Source: Linepithema humile (taxonomy: Eukaryota; Arthropoda; Insecta; Hymenoptera; Formicidae). From it: a stretch of 64,000 nt of DNA. The notes under the pieces are model-generated. The model did not search any database and was not told where the DNA came from. It was given only the letters and a program-made list of their open reading frames with translations. Position numbers and translations under genes: made by a program. Position 1 is the first letter of the stretch; every line of letters starts with the position of its first letter. Below, one piece after another: positions 31,141-41,219 of this stretch. The DNA is taken from assembly GCF_040581485.1 (NCBI RefSeq), contig NC_090129.1:15201501-15265500 (forward strand). Reading direction: 5' to 3'.

Positions 31141-34100
31141 TTATGTCTCTAAAGGCAACACGCACAGCTTTGAAGCTGGCCTTTTAAAAGTTCCTCGCGT
31201 GGTTTTAACACTAGCAGCTCGGACGACGTTGTCAGCCCCGGGGTGCACCTCCATGATGCGGCCTACTAGCCAAGATTGTGGTGGTAAACCGTCTTCTTTG
31301 ACCACAACCAACTGTCCGACTTGGATTGGAGGTCCCTCGTCTCGTTTCCACTTGTTACGTTGTTGCATCTGGTGGAGGTATTCCACTGACCATCGTTTCC
31401 AGAACTGCTGTCGAATTTTCTCTATGTACTGCCATCTAGATAGACGATTATTCGGTAAATGCTGTAAATCTGGTTCCGGATATGCAATGAGTGAGTCTCC
31501 GATTAGGAAGTGTCCAGGAGTTAAATAAGAACTATCGTCAGGATCGGAGGATAACGGGGTTATAGGTCGTGAATTTAATATCGCTTCGATCTGAATTAGT
31601 AACGTGGCAGCTTCTTCAAATGTTAATGAGCCGTCCGATGCGACTCGATAGAAATGATGCTTAGTAGATCGCACAGCGGCCTCCCACAGGCCACCAAAGT
31701 GTGGCGCGCGCGGAGGAATAAAATGCCACGTGATGGCATCACTGGATGCCTCATTTGTGACGCGGTGACGGAACTCCTCTTGATTGAATAGATCTCGTAA
31801 TTCTTCTAGCGCTCGATTTGCGCCCACGAAGTTGGTTCCGTTGTCGGAGAATATATTGGAGGGCCTTCCTCTTCGCCCGATAAATCGTTTTAGAGCGCTT
31901 AAGAATGCTTCCGATGTTAAATCCGTTACCAGCTCAATGTGTATAGCCTTCGTAGCGAAACAAACAAATATGGCAATCCAAGCCTTTGAGCTTTTAGCGT
32001 TGCGACGCTTGCCCTCGCGTAGCAAGATTGGACCGCAATAATCGACGCCAACATTGCTGAACGGTCTAGATTTATTAACGCGAGTGGAAGGAAGATCGGC
32101 CATAATTTGTTTGGAGACACGCGGTTTGGCCTTGAAGCAAATGACGCATTTATTGACTATCTTGCGCACCATGCTTCGAGCTCCTACGGGCCAATATTGT
32201 AATCTCACGGCTGCTAAAGTGCACTGCGAGCCTGAGTGAAGAGTCCTCTTGTGCTCGTGCTCAATAACAAGTTGAGTGAAACGATGACGAGTAGGTAGGA
32301 TAAGCTGATGTTTACTGTCGTATGATAGATCTGACCTTTTTAATCGACCGCCTACTCTGAGTAGTCCTTCGGAATCTATGAACGGGTTTAGATTAAGCAA
32401 ACGGTGGTTTTTCGCGTTCGTTTCCTTCCCTTTGATATCCTTGACTATATCTTGAAAAGCTACTTGCTGAACTTGCTTAACAATCCTTTTTCTAGCGGCT
32501 TCGAATTCTTGTGCAGTGACTGCACCAAATCTTCTTTGCTGCGGGTCAGATCGAGAATTGTGAACGAATCTGAAACAAATCGCAATGGCTCTAACGAGTC
32601 GAGCATATGAAGAGAAAGTTTCATATACGTCAAAGTCGTCCCTCGCCGTAGTATTAGTGATTATCATTCTGCGGCGTTCTGGTAACTCATCCAAATTTAT
32701 GACCTGTTGATTTGGTTTAGGCCAACAACATTGATCTTGACGTAACCATGGAGGACCTTTCCACCAAATCTCTGACTTCTTGAGAGCTTCTGCGTTGAAC
32801 CCACGAGACAAAGGATCTGCCGGATTATCCTTCGTCCTCACGTGACGCCAATTTTCAATTGTAGTGAGCTCTTGAATTTCTCCAATTCTATTCGCGACAA
32901 AAGTGCTAAAATTGCGGCTGGGCGATTTGATCCATCCCATGACTATCGTAGAATCCGTCCAGTAGTATATCTCATGGAGCTGCAAATCCAAAACTTGTAT
33001 TGTCTTATGCACTAATTGCGACAGTAGTTGAGCGCCACAGAGCTCCAATCTAGGTAAATTCACCGTTTTCAACGGAGCGACGCGCGATTTTGAACACAAC
33101 AAGTTCGTATAATGTATGCCGTCCTGATCAGTGACGCGGATGTATAAGCACGCACCATATGCGTTTTGACTTGCGTCGCAAAAGCCATGTAGCTCGATTC
33201 GCACAATTGGATGAATTTCCATTGCATTACGCGGAATGCAAAAATTGTTCAGTTGCTTGATCTGTGATAAGTAAGCCTTCCATTCAGTGTGTATATTTAC
33301 AGGTAGCGATTCATCCCAGTCTAAATGGAGAGTCCATAGCGTTTGAATAAGCAACTTAGCTATCACTACAACCGGTCCCAATAGTCCCAAGGGATCAAAT
33401 ATTCGTGCGATAAACGATAGCACCTTTCTTTTAGTGGCACGCTGTTCCTGATTTTCCCGTACCGTGATATTGTATTGAAACACGTCATCAACTGGATTCC
33501 AGCGAATGCCTAGAGTTCTGCAGACTCCTTCTCTGTCTAATGCTCGTGTAGCAGCGTGTGATAAGTTGGAGACATTTATAAGTAAGTCCCGCTCATTTGA
33601 CGCCCATTTTTTTAACACAAATCCGCCCTGGTGAAGTAGCTTGGTGGTTTCGTTGAGAATTTGTAAAGCTTCTGTTCTTGAGTTCGCACCAGTTATCAAG
33701 TCGTCAACATAGAAGTCGCGCAACGTGATTCGCGAGCCTACCGGATAATTCTCTCTTTCTAACGTCGCGAGAGTTCGGAGCGCCTTAATAGCGAGAAAGG
33801 ATGCTGGACCTGTTCCGTACGTAAGAGTCAGCAATTCAAATTCTTTGAGCGGTTCGTCAGGATCTTCACGCCACACTATACGTTGCAATGGCAACTGCGT
33901 TTCATCCACTAATACTTGGCGATACATTTTTTCTATGTCCGCTATTAGAGCGTACTTGAATGTACGAAATCTAAGAATAATCGATATTAAATCTTGCTGT
34001 AAGACAGGACCAATCATGAGAGCGTCATTGAGTGAGATCCCTGATGAAGTCTTGCACGACGCATCAAATACCACTCTTAACTTAGTTGTAGAATTCTCTT

Positions 34101-36345
34101 CTTTGATGACGCAATGATGTGGTATATAATAATGAAGTGCTGCGGTTGACTGTTCACCTCGTAGCTCTTTCATGTGACCCAATGTCGCATATTCACGCAT
34201 AAATTCCACGTAATCACCTTTCAGGGAAGGTTGACGCTTAAATCTCCTCTCGAGCCCTTTGAATCGGTGTACCGCGATATCCCTGGATTGACCAAGTTGG
34301 GACATTTCCTCAGTTTTGACCGGGAGTTTTACGATGAATCTGCCTTCTGAATTTCGGATATAGTTTTTGGCGAAATGTTCTTCGCAATTTCGTTCTTCCA
34401 GAGTCAGCTGATCATTCCGCGCGCCCTGCTCAATTTCCCAAAATCGTCTCATAGCGTGATTTAATTCTTCGTTTGCGGTGAGATTGCAAAGAGTCAAATT
34501 TGAGCACTGTCTTGTTAGAAACTTGCCGGCAGCAATCCATCCCAGCTGCGTCTTTTGCCAACAGGGTTGAGTATCGGTCGCCTTTATTTGACCCACGCAA
34601 ATAAGATTCCAAAATACTTCGACGCCTAGTAACAGGTCAATCTTCGCAGATTCCATGAACTCAGGATCGGCCAACTTGATTCCCGTTGGAATGTGAATGT
34701 CTGCGTTCTTAATGGTCGTAGTTGGAAGTTCCTGAGTGATTTGGCGAAGAACGAAGCAACTGAGTTCTGCCTTGAAGCCATTGAGCCGAGATCGCATGAT
34801 CACCTTGACGAGGCCGTGCGTTGCCGCATTTGAATTTCCTACACCATGTATTGGCACGCAACTAGGAACTTGCTTCAATTTTAATTTCTCCACCAACTCC
34901 ATAGTTATAAAATTAGATTGTGATCCGCAATCTAAAAGTGCGCGACATGGGTACAGATTTCCCTTTATGTCTTGAATATGAACAACTGCCGTGGAAAGTA
35001 AAAACTGATGTCCTGCTGCACGTGTCGCGTGATTTACACTGCGCGCTACTTGATCTTGCGCTTGCTCATGTGTATTGGACTCTGTTGACTTGGGCACGGA
35101 GCTCTCTGCTTGTTTATCTGACTCTAAATGCAGTAGTGTATTGTGCCTTTTATGACACTTCTTGCAAGATCCTGCGTTACAATTCCCAGCTCGATGATCC
35201 GTGGATTTTAGACAATTCAAGCATATCTTACGCTGCCGTATTTCCGCGATCCTCTTGTCAATGGATAATGCTTGAAATTTACTACAACAATAAATAGGGT
35301 GATCGCCCTTGCAGAAACTGCATGCTGTTTTATCCGTTACTGCGTGAGCCGCTGTGTATTTTTTTGATGCGTTTTTCTCAGGCTTGTTGGATGATGCATT
35401 CAACTGTGGCTTTCGATCTATCGCTTCCAGAGCGCGACAGCGTTGCGAAAGAAAATCAATCAACTCCTTGAACGTTGGTACGTCTGCACTCTTGAGGCTT
35501 GTCTCCCATTCTTTATTTGTGGCTGGAGCTAGCTTACTGGTGACTATGTGGACAAGCAAATCGTCCCACTTATCAGTTGAACGTTTTAGAACCTTGAGAG
35601 CACGCAGGTGCTTCAAACTCGTATCCAAAAGTTGTCGAAGTTCGGCGTGACCTTCTCTAACAAGGACTGGAAGATCAAAGATAGCCTTGATGTGTTTTTG
35701 TACTATTACGCGCTGATTGTCGTACCGCTCGTTCAACATGTCCCATGCCTCAACGTAATTATCGGCTGACAGTTCTAGTGAACTAATGACGTCAGCAGCT
35801 TCACCCTTGAGTGCTGCTTTCAAATATTGCATTTTTTGAATGGTCGATAGTACCGTACTCTGGTGTATTATGGATATGAAGACGTCACGAAACGGGCGCC
35901 AGTCTTCATATGATCCGGCAAAAGATGGAAGATCAATTCGCGGTAAACGCACGTTTATGTTTGGTGGCTGACCGTTGTCTTGAGTATTTTGCGGCATAAG
36001 AGCCCCAAATGGATTAGGTCCAAGCGTATTTTCAGGTGCCGTAGCGGCTATGATAAGCTCTTCGAATTTAGTATCGATCTCGAAGTATCTGTCCTCGAAT
36101 ACTTGTCGCTCGTTATTATGCACAGCTTCTTGACCCTCATCGGCTTCGAACAATTCAATCCGTGACTGTGCTTCGTCGAAAACCTTCCAGGATTCTCTGA
36201 ATTTTGCTTGTCGCTGTCGTAATTCGACGACGGAAATTCGTCTGTCACCCAGCTCGTCAACGAATGTTTTTCCACGCGTACATACCGCCTTTGCCTGTGT
36301 TCTCTTGCTTTTTGCTTGACGATATGTGATTTCGTCTTCTGCCAT
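31141..36345 (-). CDS. BEL/Pao gag-pol polyprotein, intact (1734 aa)
   Basis: Domains in order: DUF1759 gag region (about 135-290, LPSFAGSYEDWRPFRDVF); zinc knuckles (about 340-405, CLNCLKSTDHRAGNC and CKKCHKRH); DUF1758-type aspartic protease (LLDCGSQSNFI, about 470, with the Gly replaced by Cys as in many BEL elements); reverse transcriptase with active site FYVDDLITG near 880; RNase H (GFCDASQNAYGA; TDSTIVMGW); integrase with HHCC zinc site (about 1361-1405) and catalytic core (VGVDYCGP, FSDNGTNFVG, then Glu in GLWEAA); and a C-terminal DUF5641 region. No stop or frameshift, so it is potentially functional. Confidence 0.97.
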   Translation of the reverse strand: MAEDEITYRQAKSKRTQAKAVCTRGKTFVDELGDRRISVVELRQRQAKFRESWKVFDEAQSRIELFEADEGQEAVHNNERQVFEDRYFEIDTKFEELIIAATAPENTLGPNPFGALMPQNTQDNGQPPNINVRLPRIDLPSFAGSYEDWRPFRDVFISIIHQSTVLSTIQKMQYLKAALKGEAADVISSLELSADNYVEAWDMLNERYDNQRVIVQKHIKAIFDLPVLVREGHAELRQLLDTSLKHLRALKVLKRSTDKWDDLLVHIVTSKLAPATNKEWETSLKSADVPTFKELIDFLSQRCRALEAIDRKPQLNASSNKPEKNASKKYTAAHAVTDKTACSFCKGDHPIYCCSKFQALSIDKRIAEIRQRKICLNCLKSTDHRAGNCNAGSCKKCHKRHNTLLHLESDKQAESSVPKSTESNTHEQAQDQVARSVNHATRAAGHQFLLSTAVVHIQDIKGNLYPCRALLDCGSQSNFITMELVEKLKLKQVPSCVPIHGVGNSNAATHGLVKVIMRSRLNGFKAELSCFVLRQITQELPTTTIKNADIHIPTGIKLADPEFMESAKIDLLLGVEVFWNLICVGQIKATDTQPCWQKTQLGWIAAGKFLTRQCSNLTLCNLTANEELNHAMRRFWEIEQGARNDQLTLEERNCEEHFAKNYIRNSEGRFIVKLPVKTEEMSQLGQSRDIAVHRFKGLERRFKRQPSLKGDYVEFMREYATLGHMKELRGEQSTAALHYYIPHHCVIKEENSTTKLRVVFDASCKTSSGISLNDALMIGPVLQQDLISIILRFRTFKYALIADIEKMYRQVLVDETQLPLQRIVWREDPDEPLKEFELLTLTYGTGPASFLAIKALRTLATLERENYPVGSRITLRDFYVDDLITGANSRTEALQILNETTKLLHQGGFVLKKWASNERDLLINVSNLSHAATRALDREGVCRTLGIRWNPVDDVFQYNITVRENQEQRATKRKVLSFIARIFDPLGLLGPVVVIAKLLIQTLWTLHLDWDESLPVNIHTEWKAYLSQIKQLNNFCIPRNAMEIHPIVRIELHGFCDASQNAYGACLYIRVTDQDGIHYTNLLCSKSRVAPLKTVNLPRLELCGAQLLSQLVHKTIQVLDLQLHEIYYWTDSTIVMGWIKSPSRNFSTFVANRIGEIQELTTIENWRHVRTKDNPADPLSRGFNAEALKKSEIWWKGPPWLRQDQCCWPKPNQQVINLDELPERRRMIITNTTARDDFDVYETFSSYARLVRAIAICFRFVHNSRSDPQQRRFGAVTAQEFEAARKRIVKQVQQVAFQDIVKDIKGKETNAKNHRLLNLNPFIDSEGLLRVGGRLKRSDLSYDSKHQLILPTRHRFTQLVIEHEHKRTLHSGSQCTLAAVRLQYWPVGARSMVRKIVNKCVICFKAKPRVSKQIMADLPSTRVNKSRPFSNVGVDYCGPILLREGKRRNAKSSKAWIAIFVCFATKAIHIELVTDLTSEAFLSALKRFIGRRGRPSNIFSDNGTNFVGANRALEELRDLFNQEEFRHRVTNEASSDAITWHFIPPRAPHFGGLWEAAVRSTKHHFYRVASDGSLTFEEAATLLIQIEAILNSRPITPLSSDPDDSSYLTPGHFLIGDSLIAYPEPDLQHLPNNRLSRWQYIEKIRQQFWKRWSVEYLHQMQQRNKWKRDEGPPIQVGQLVVVKEDGLPPQSWLVGRIMEVHPGADNVVRAASVKTTRGTFKRPASKLCVLPLET

Positions 36346-36716
36346 ACTGACCGTTTATTTCGCTCATAAAACAATAGGAAGTTATAGGATCAGAATGAAT
36401 TGCGAACGAGGAAGGAAGACGGAGACTCACCTGATGATCCTCGAGTGCTGCCAATCGCCTGGTGAATTTTCGTCCACGTGATTCGTGCCCTTGTGTCCTC
36501 GCTGCCTTGATTAACCGCACGTTGACTCGGTTAGGTTATGTCCTCAACTGCTCGCTGTACTCGTAAATTTCTCTGATTATGGATCACGCTGCTCGTGCTG
36601 GATACGATGTGCCGCGTTCGTTATCGTATGCACTAGTCACTCGTGCATCCACACGTGTTTTTCGTTGCTTGTACACCGGACTGTCGATCCGGCTTCTTGT
36701 ATACCGGACTGTCTAT

Positions 36717-36734
36717 CCGGCTCGAAGGACCAAA
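36717..36734 (-). other. BEL primer binding site
   Basis: Directly inside the 5' LTR the minus strand reads TTTGGTCCTTCGAGCCGGAT, the arrangement common in insect BEL elements. Confidence 0.7.
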
Positions 36735-37032
36735 TGTTATGCGGCTCTCGTTTAGCCGGGTGCTCGGCACGCGTTTTCTCTTTTTAGTAAATATATCTGT
36801 TTTAATGATTACTCGATGTGTTTGTTACAATATTTTATTGCGTTTACACGTGGTTTCTTGTACCATGCGTCTCGTCGTTACATACGCACGAAGGAACGAT
36901 TAACACAGCGCCGCGACGGCTGACGATGAAACTAAATATGCGGCTACCTAATATGTATTTTTGAACGCCGTGGCGTGGCGGTAATTCAAATAAATAAAGA
37001 AACATAGTTACTACAGACAATCGGACTGTACA
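36735..37032 (-). repeat. BEL 5' LTR
   Basis: 298 bp, apparently identical to 30742-31039, followed by TAAAT, the second copy of the target. Confidence 0.95.
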
Positions 37033-37257
37033 TAAATCTTTAACCAAATCTTCTAATTCTTCTATATTTTCAACTTTAAAGTCAAATATTTGTGTCTCTT
37101 TTTGTCTTAAATCCTTAAAATATTCGTCGTTAAATTTATCTATTTCCTTTCTAGTTTTTTTTATAATAAGATGTTCATTATAATTAAAAAGAAATATTAT
37201 AATAATTATGACTATGATTACTACAGAAGTTATTGGAATAAGAAAATTTTTATTCAT
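37033..37257 (-). pseudogene. N-terminal part of viral membrane/coiled-coil gene cut by BEL element
   Basis: Starts at ATG 37257 after TATAAATAAT. An N-terminal transmembrane segment (residues 5-24, rich in Ile/Val) is followed by a charged helical region (KKTRKEIDKFNDEYFKDLRQ). The frame runs into the BEL LTR at 37032. See 30584-30741 for the rest. The fold suggests a virion membrane protein with a coiled-coil domain. Confidence 0.8.
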
Positions 37258-37281
37258 ATTATTTATATAAATAATAAGCTT

Positions 37282-37539
37282 CTACATTTTTACAGATCCG
37301 TATCCTATGCATAAATTAACGAACAAGAACATACATAATATTACTGATAATATATCAAAGTATGTGGCTCCTAAGAGATAATTATCTCCATTTTCAACAT
37401 ATTTATCGCATATTGCCATTATGAGTGTTATAAATATAGCTAAAATAATAATTCCTAATGTAATCCATCTTGTGTTTTCGCGTAAAAAATTTGATGATTT
37501 TTTTACATTATCAGATATAGCACTAGAGTACTTATCCAT
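37282..37539 (-). CDS. Two-span viral membrane protein (85 aa), A14-like candidate
   Basis: The ATG is in ATATAAATG. Two hydrophobic segments (about 25-45 and 60-80) are separated by a short polar loop, with a small charged N terminus. Size and topology match the small two-span membrane proteins of poxvirus immature virions (A14 type); this is inference from architecture. Confidence 0.6.
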   Translation of the reverse strand: MDKYSSAISDNVKKSSNFLRENTRWITLGIIILAIFITLIMAICDKYVENGDNYLLGATYFDILSVILCMFLFVNLCIGYGSVKM

Positions 37540-37569
37540 TTATATGATAACAAATTAGATTGATGTCAT

Positions 37570-37890
37570 TCATTTACTGTATATCATAGGTACAATTTTA
37601 TCATATTCTTTAACAATATCTAACTCTATTCTAGTCCCGTTTATTGTAAATATAACATTATCACCTACAATATCCATTATACCATCAGAACTATGTATAT
37701 TATCATTACTACTAAAAACTGTAAATTTTTTGACAATGGGTAGATTATATTTTTTTTTTATCTTATTATCCATATTCATAACGACAGATCTTACTACAAG
37801 TTCATAAATACTTAGTGGATATACACTAAGTATAATGAATATTATAGATATACATGTAAAAATAATATTGAAAATATTTAGAAATAGCAT
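37570..37890 (-). CDS. Viral protein with N-terminal anchor (106 aa)
   Basis: The ATG is in ATATAAATG. Residues 2-25 form a strong hydrophobic segment. The rest is a small domain (FTVFSSNDNIHSSDGIMDIVGDN) with beta-type alternation. Not recognised; probably a virion membrane protein. Divergent from the helicase gene at 37916. Confidence 0.6.
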   Translation of the reverse strand: MLFLNIFNIIFTCISIIFIILSVYPLSIYELVVRSVVMNMDNKIKKKYNLPIVKKFTVFSSNDNIHSSDGIMDIVGDNVIFTINGTRIELDIVKEYDKIVPMIYSK

Positions 37891-37915
37891 TTATATCAAA
37901 TATTAATATCATAAA

Positions 37916-39804
37916 ATGGGTGAATTGGAAAAGATAGTTGCTCAACACATTAATTATGCAATAGAAAACACAAAAAGTCTAGACATTAATATGAAAGATA
38001 AAATACTGACAGAATATCAATCTTTTACGTCTAGAGTTTTCATAGGATTGAAGACACTATCTAGTTTACTTGTATTTTGGGACACTGGATTTGGAAAAAC
38101 TTTATTAGGATTATATATAATTAAGAATATCACATACATATATCCTTTGTGGAGAAAATTTATATTTGTAAAAGCTAGTTTACACAAAATTTGGGAGGAA
38201 GGAGTATCTGATTATTGTAATAAGAAAGTTGAGATACTACATTATGATGATAATAACGTTTTTTTAAAATTTAAAGGAAAATTAGAAAATTATAAGAACA
38301 AAAGAGACAGAGTATTAATTATAATTGACGAAGCGCACAATTTCATACTACGAAATAAAGAAAAGGATTACGACAACAAAGAGAGAAAAATAAACAGATT
38401 ATACAGACTTATAAGTAATGTTTGTAATGAAAAATACAATAAACTACTTCTAATGTCTGCAACTCCGGTTGTAAACGATATAAAAGAGTTTAATATTCTT
38501 GTAAATTTGCTTAGAAAAAATATTGTAAATTTTGACGAAAGATATTTTGATGACGAAAAGTTAGTTAACAGAAATAGGTTGAAGAACGGACTACTTTCAA
38601 TAGTTTCGTATCAAAAAGTTGAAAACGATTCGTTAACAAATACAATTGAAAATGATAATTTTGCATCTAAACGCATTTACATATACAAAATACTAATGAC
38701 AGATTATCAAGAATCATTTTACAACGAGGCAGAAAAATATGAGTCCTTGAACAAAGATTTGTATAAATTGAAACCTATAAGGAGAATGGTTTCAACATTT
38801 GTATACGACGGTTTGAAGATCAGAGAGAAAATGACAGAAGAGGAATTTAATAACTTTATAAAATCAAAACTTTCTTCTTTTAGACGCAGTATAGAAAATA
38901 TGAGTTTTGATGATAAAATTATCCAGAAATTTATAAATAATGATGATGACAATATAAACGATGAAAATTTTCATAAACTAAAACAATATTCATGTAAATA
39001 CATAGAAGCATGTAGACTTATATTAAAGTCAAAAGGTAAATGTTTAATATATGAACCATTCGTAAGTGACGAAGGAATATCCACACACACACACACACAC
39101 TTAAGAAATATTTAAAATTATTTAAAATTAGTTTTATAGAATATTCCAAATTATCAAATATTAGGGAAAGAAACTTATCAGAGTTTAATCACATTAATAA
39201 CGACAGTGGAAAATACGTAAAATGTTGTATTTTTACTAATGCTGGTAGTGAAGGAGTGTCTTTTACATGTGTTAATGATCTTGTTGTTTTGGATATACCG
39301 TGGTCAGAATCTCAATTAAGACAAATTATAGGAAGATCATTGAGATATGGATCTCATTATAATATAGATAGAAAGTATGTAAATGTTCATATAATATTAG
39401 CATTTACAAAAAATGGAAAATCTTCTGATAACGAAATGTTTCAACTTATAAAAAGAAAATTAAATAGAATAACTCAATTGTACTCTCTTCTCAAAGAGTC
39501 GTCAATTGAATTTATTTATAACAAGTACAATACATTAGAACCTATAAACGAAGAATATATTTTCGATACTATAAAAAATAATAAAATAGAATATGTAAAT
39601 GAATCTAAAACATATAAGATCAAAAAAGTTATCAAAATAAAGTACGTTATTTCAGATATTATTGAAGACGGATATTTTGATTCTGAATCAAAGTATATAT
39701 ATGACAAAGATATGAATTTAGTTTGTATGGCTAAAGAAACTAATGGTATTTTGGATTTGTTCGTTAGAAATGGAGAATTGATTTATAATGTTGATAACTT
39801 ATAA
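37916..39804 (+). pseudogene. NPH-I: Poxvirus NPH-I type SF2 ATPase, frameshifted in (CA)n
   Basis: DNA-dependent ATPase used in early transcription termination. Walker A DTGFGKTLLG near residue 57, DEAH box IIIDEAHNF near 138, motif III LLMSATPVV near 180, and a C-terminal motif VI QLRQIIGRSLRYGSH are all present. Total length is about 630 residues, the usual size. The first frame ends at 39115 inside a (CA)n microsatellite (39082-39101); the second frame is open from there and holds TNAGSEGVSF and the C-terminal motifs to 39804. The related VETF small subunit (D6 type) is the main alternative. Confidence 0.8.
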
Positions 39805-39807
39805 ATA

Positions 39808-40813
39808 ATGAAGAAATCACATTTTTGGAATAAATATAAGTTCGAAAATGTTGATGGTATTATAGATACAAATGATCCTTTAATTAAAACAGATAATAAA
39901 AATTTTATAGTTGAATTAGCATCTATTAATGATTATGTATGTATTTATTTATTTATGAAATTCAACTATCCTATATTGTATGACGAGATATATTTTATGA
40001 ATTTTCTTAAGTCAGAACATAACTTAGTACTAAAATTAAAACATAATAATAATATAATTGGAATTATAACTGGTAAATTGTGTAATCTTAATATCGGTAA
40101 ATCATATATAATTAATCATTTATGTATTAAGAAAGAATACAGGAACATGGATCTCTGTACTATATTAATAAGCAAAATATCACGAATTATATTTGAAAAA
40201 AAAAATTTATCATTTAATATTTTCGTGTGAAAATCAAATATTTAATTTAAAGTTTTTTTCTATAAAATCGAATTATATATTCGTAATAAACAAGATTAAA
40301 TTAAATAGTAAAACAATTTGTTTATCACAAAAAAATAAAAAATTTAATTATAAATTATTAAATAAGATAATTTCAAAAAAATATAGTATAAATTTATATG
40401 ATAGGAATTGTTTAGATGATATTCATAAAGAAAATATTATAAAAAATTATAAAAAAGAATGTAAGAACAAAAATTTATATCTAAAATTTGAAAGTTTTGA
40501 AGATCTAGACTTTGAATTTAAAGATTGTATATTATTATTTGATAATCAATATAACTTTATTTATTTATCTTTTAATACTATTAAGGATATCAGGAGGTGT
40601 TTTGCATCAATTTTTTACATAGATCATTTTACGTTTATAAATAAAGTAATATATCATTTAAACATTAATAACGTGTGTGATATTCTACAGTTCAATATTA
40701 AAGAAGATGAAAAATTAATGAAATATTTCATAAAGTTGGAAAGTGAATTATACTATTACTTCTACAATTATAATATGACATGTGAAGTACACGACAATAT
40801 ATATATAACGTAA
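39808..40813 (+). pseudogene. N-myristoyltransferase-like protein, frameshifted in an A run
   Basis: The first frame opens HFWNKYKF... and contains IIGIITGKLC...INHLCIKKEYRNMDLCTILISKISRII, the GNAT-like N-terminal half of myristoyl-CoA:protein N-myristoyltransferase, including the 'hLCxxxxxR' acyl-CoA binding region. After the run of A at about 40197-40206 the second frame carries on (...NYIFVINKIKLNSKTICLSQ..., to 40813). About 335 residues, shorter than cellular NMT (about 400). It starts 3 bp after the NPH-I stop. The enzyme attaches myristate to N-terminal Gly. No alignment was possible here. Confidence 0.6.
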
Positions 40814-40896
40814 TTACAGTGGCATCTAATAATCTCAAGGATTGTAAAGTACTTGTTTTTTGAAAGAAGTACAAAGACTTTAATAATATTAATTTC

Positions 40897-41082
40897 TTAT
40901 AAATTGTATTTATATATATAATCATTATATGTATAAATGATATTTTTCTTTTTTAATTTTCCGCATTTTTTGCATATCCTACAACAATAAAAATATTGTA
41001 ATTTACTTTCATCGTTTTGTGATAAATACTTATTATCATGATACTTTTTCATTAAATTTGAAAGTTTATTTTTATCATTCAT
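40897..41082 (-). CDS. Small Cys-rich viral protein (61 aa)
   Basis: The ATG is in CTATAAATG. The product is Lys-rich with CCRICKKCGK near the middle, a possible half zinc site or redox pair. Not recognised. Confidence 0.5.
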   Translation of the reverse strand: MNDKNKLSNLMKKYHDNKYLSQNDESKLQYFYCCRICKKCGKLKKKNIIYTYNDYIYKYNL

Positions 41083-41219
41083 TTATAGCCTTGAAATTTT
41101 GAAGTACTAATTTATTGAAAAATTACAAAAGTTATTAAACATTAAATTCTCGGCTTTGTAATTAAATAAAAATATTAATTTTGGTAATTACTTGAAAAAT
41201 TAATATAAATAAGTAAATT

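Larger units (their letters stand above)
30742..37032 (-). mobile_element. Complete BEL/Pao LTR retrotransposon
   Basis: 6.3-kb element with two 298-bp LTRs, one long gag-pol frame and a 5-bp target duplication TAAAT (30737-30741 and 37033-37037). It is oriented on the minus strand. LTRs end in TG...CA and read as identical, so the insertion is young. It lies inside a viral gene. Confidence 0.97.

Noticed and set aside
37916..39804. VETF small subunit (D6 type) instead of NPH-I
   Set aside because: Both are related SF2 ATPases of similar size; the motif VI region with GRSLRYGSH and the following segment look more NPH-I-like. Not fully excluded.
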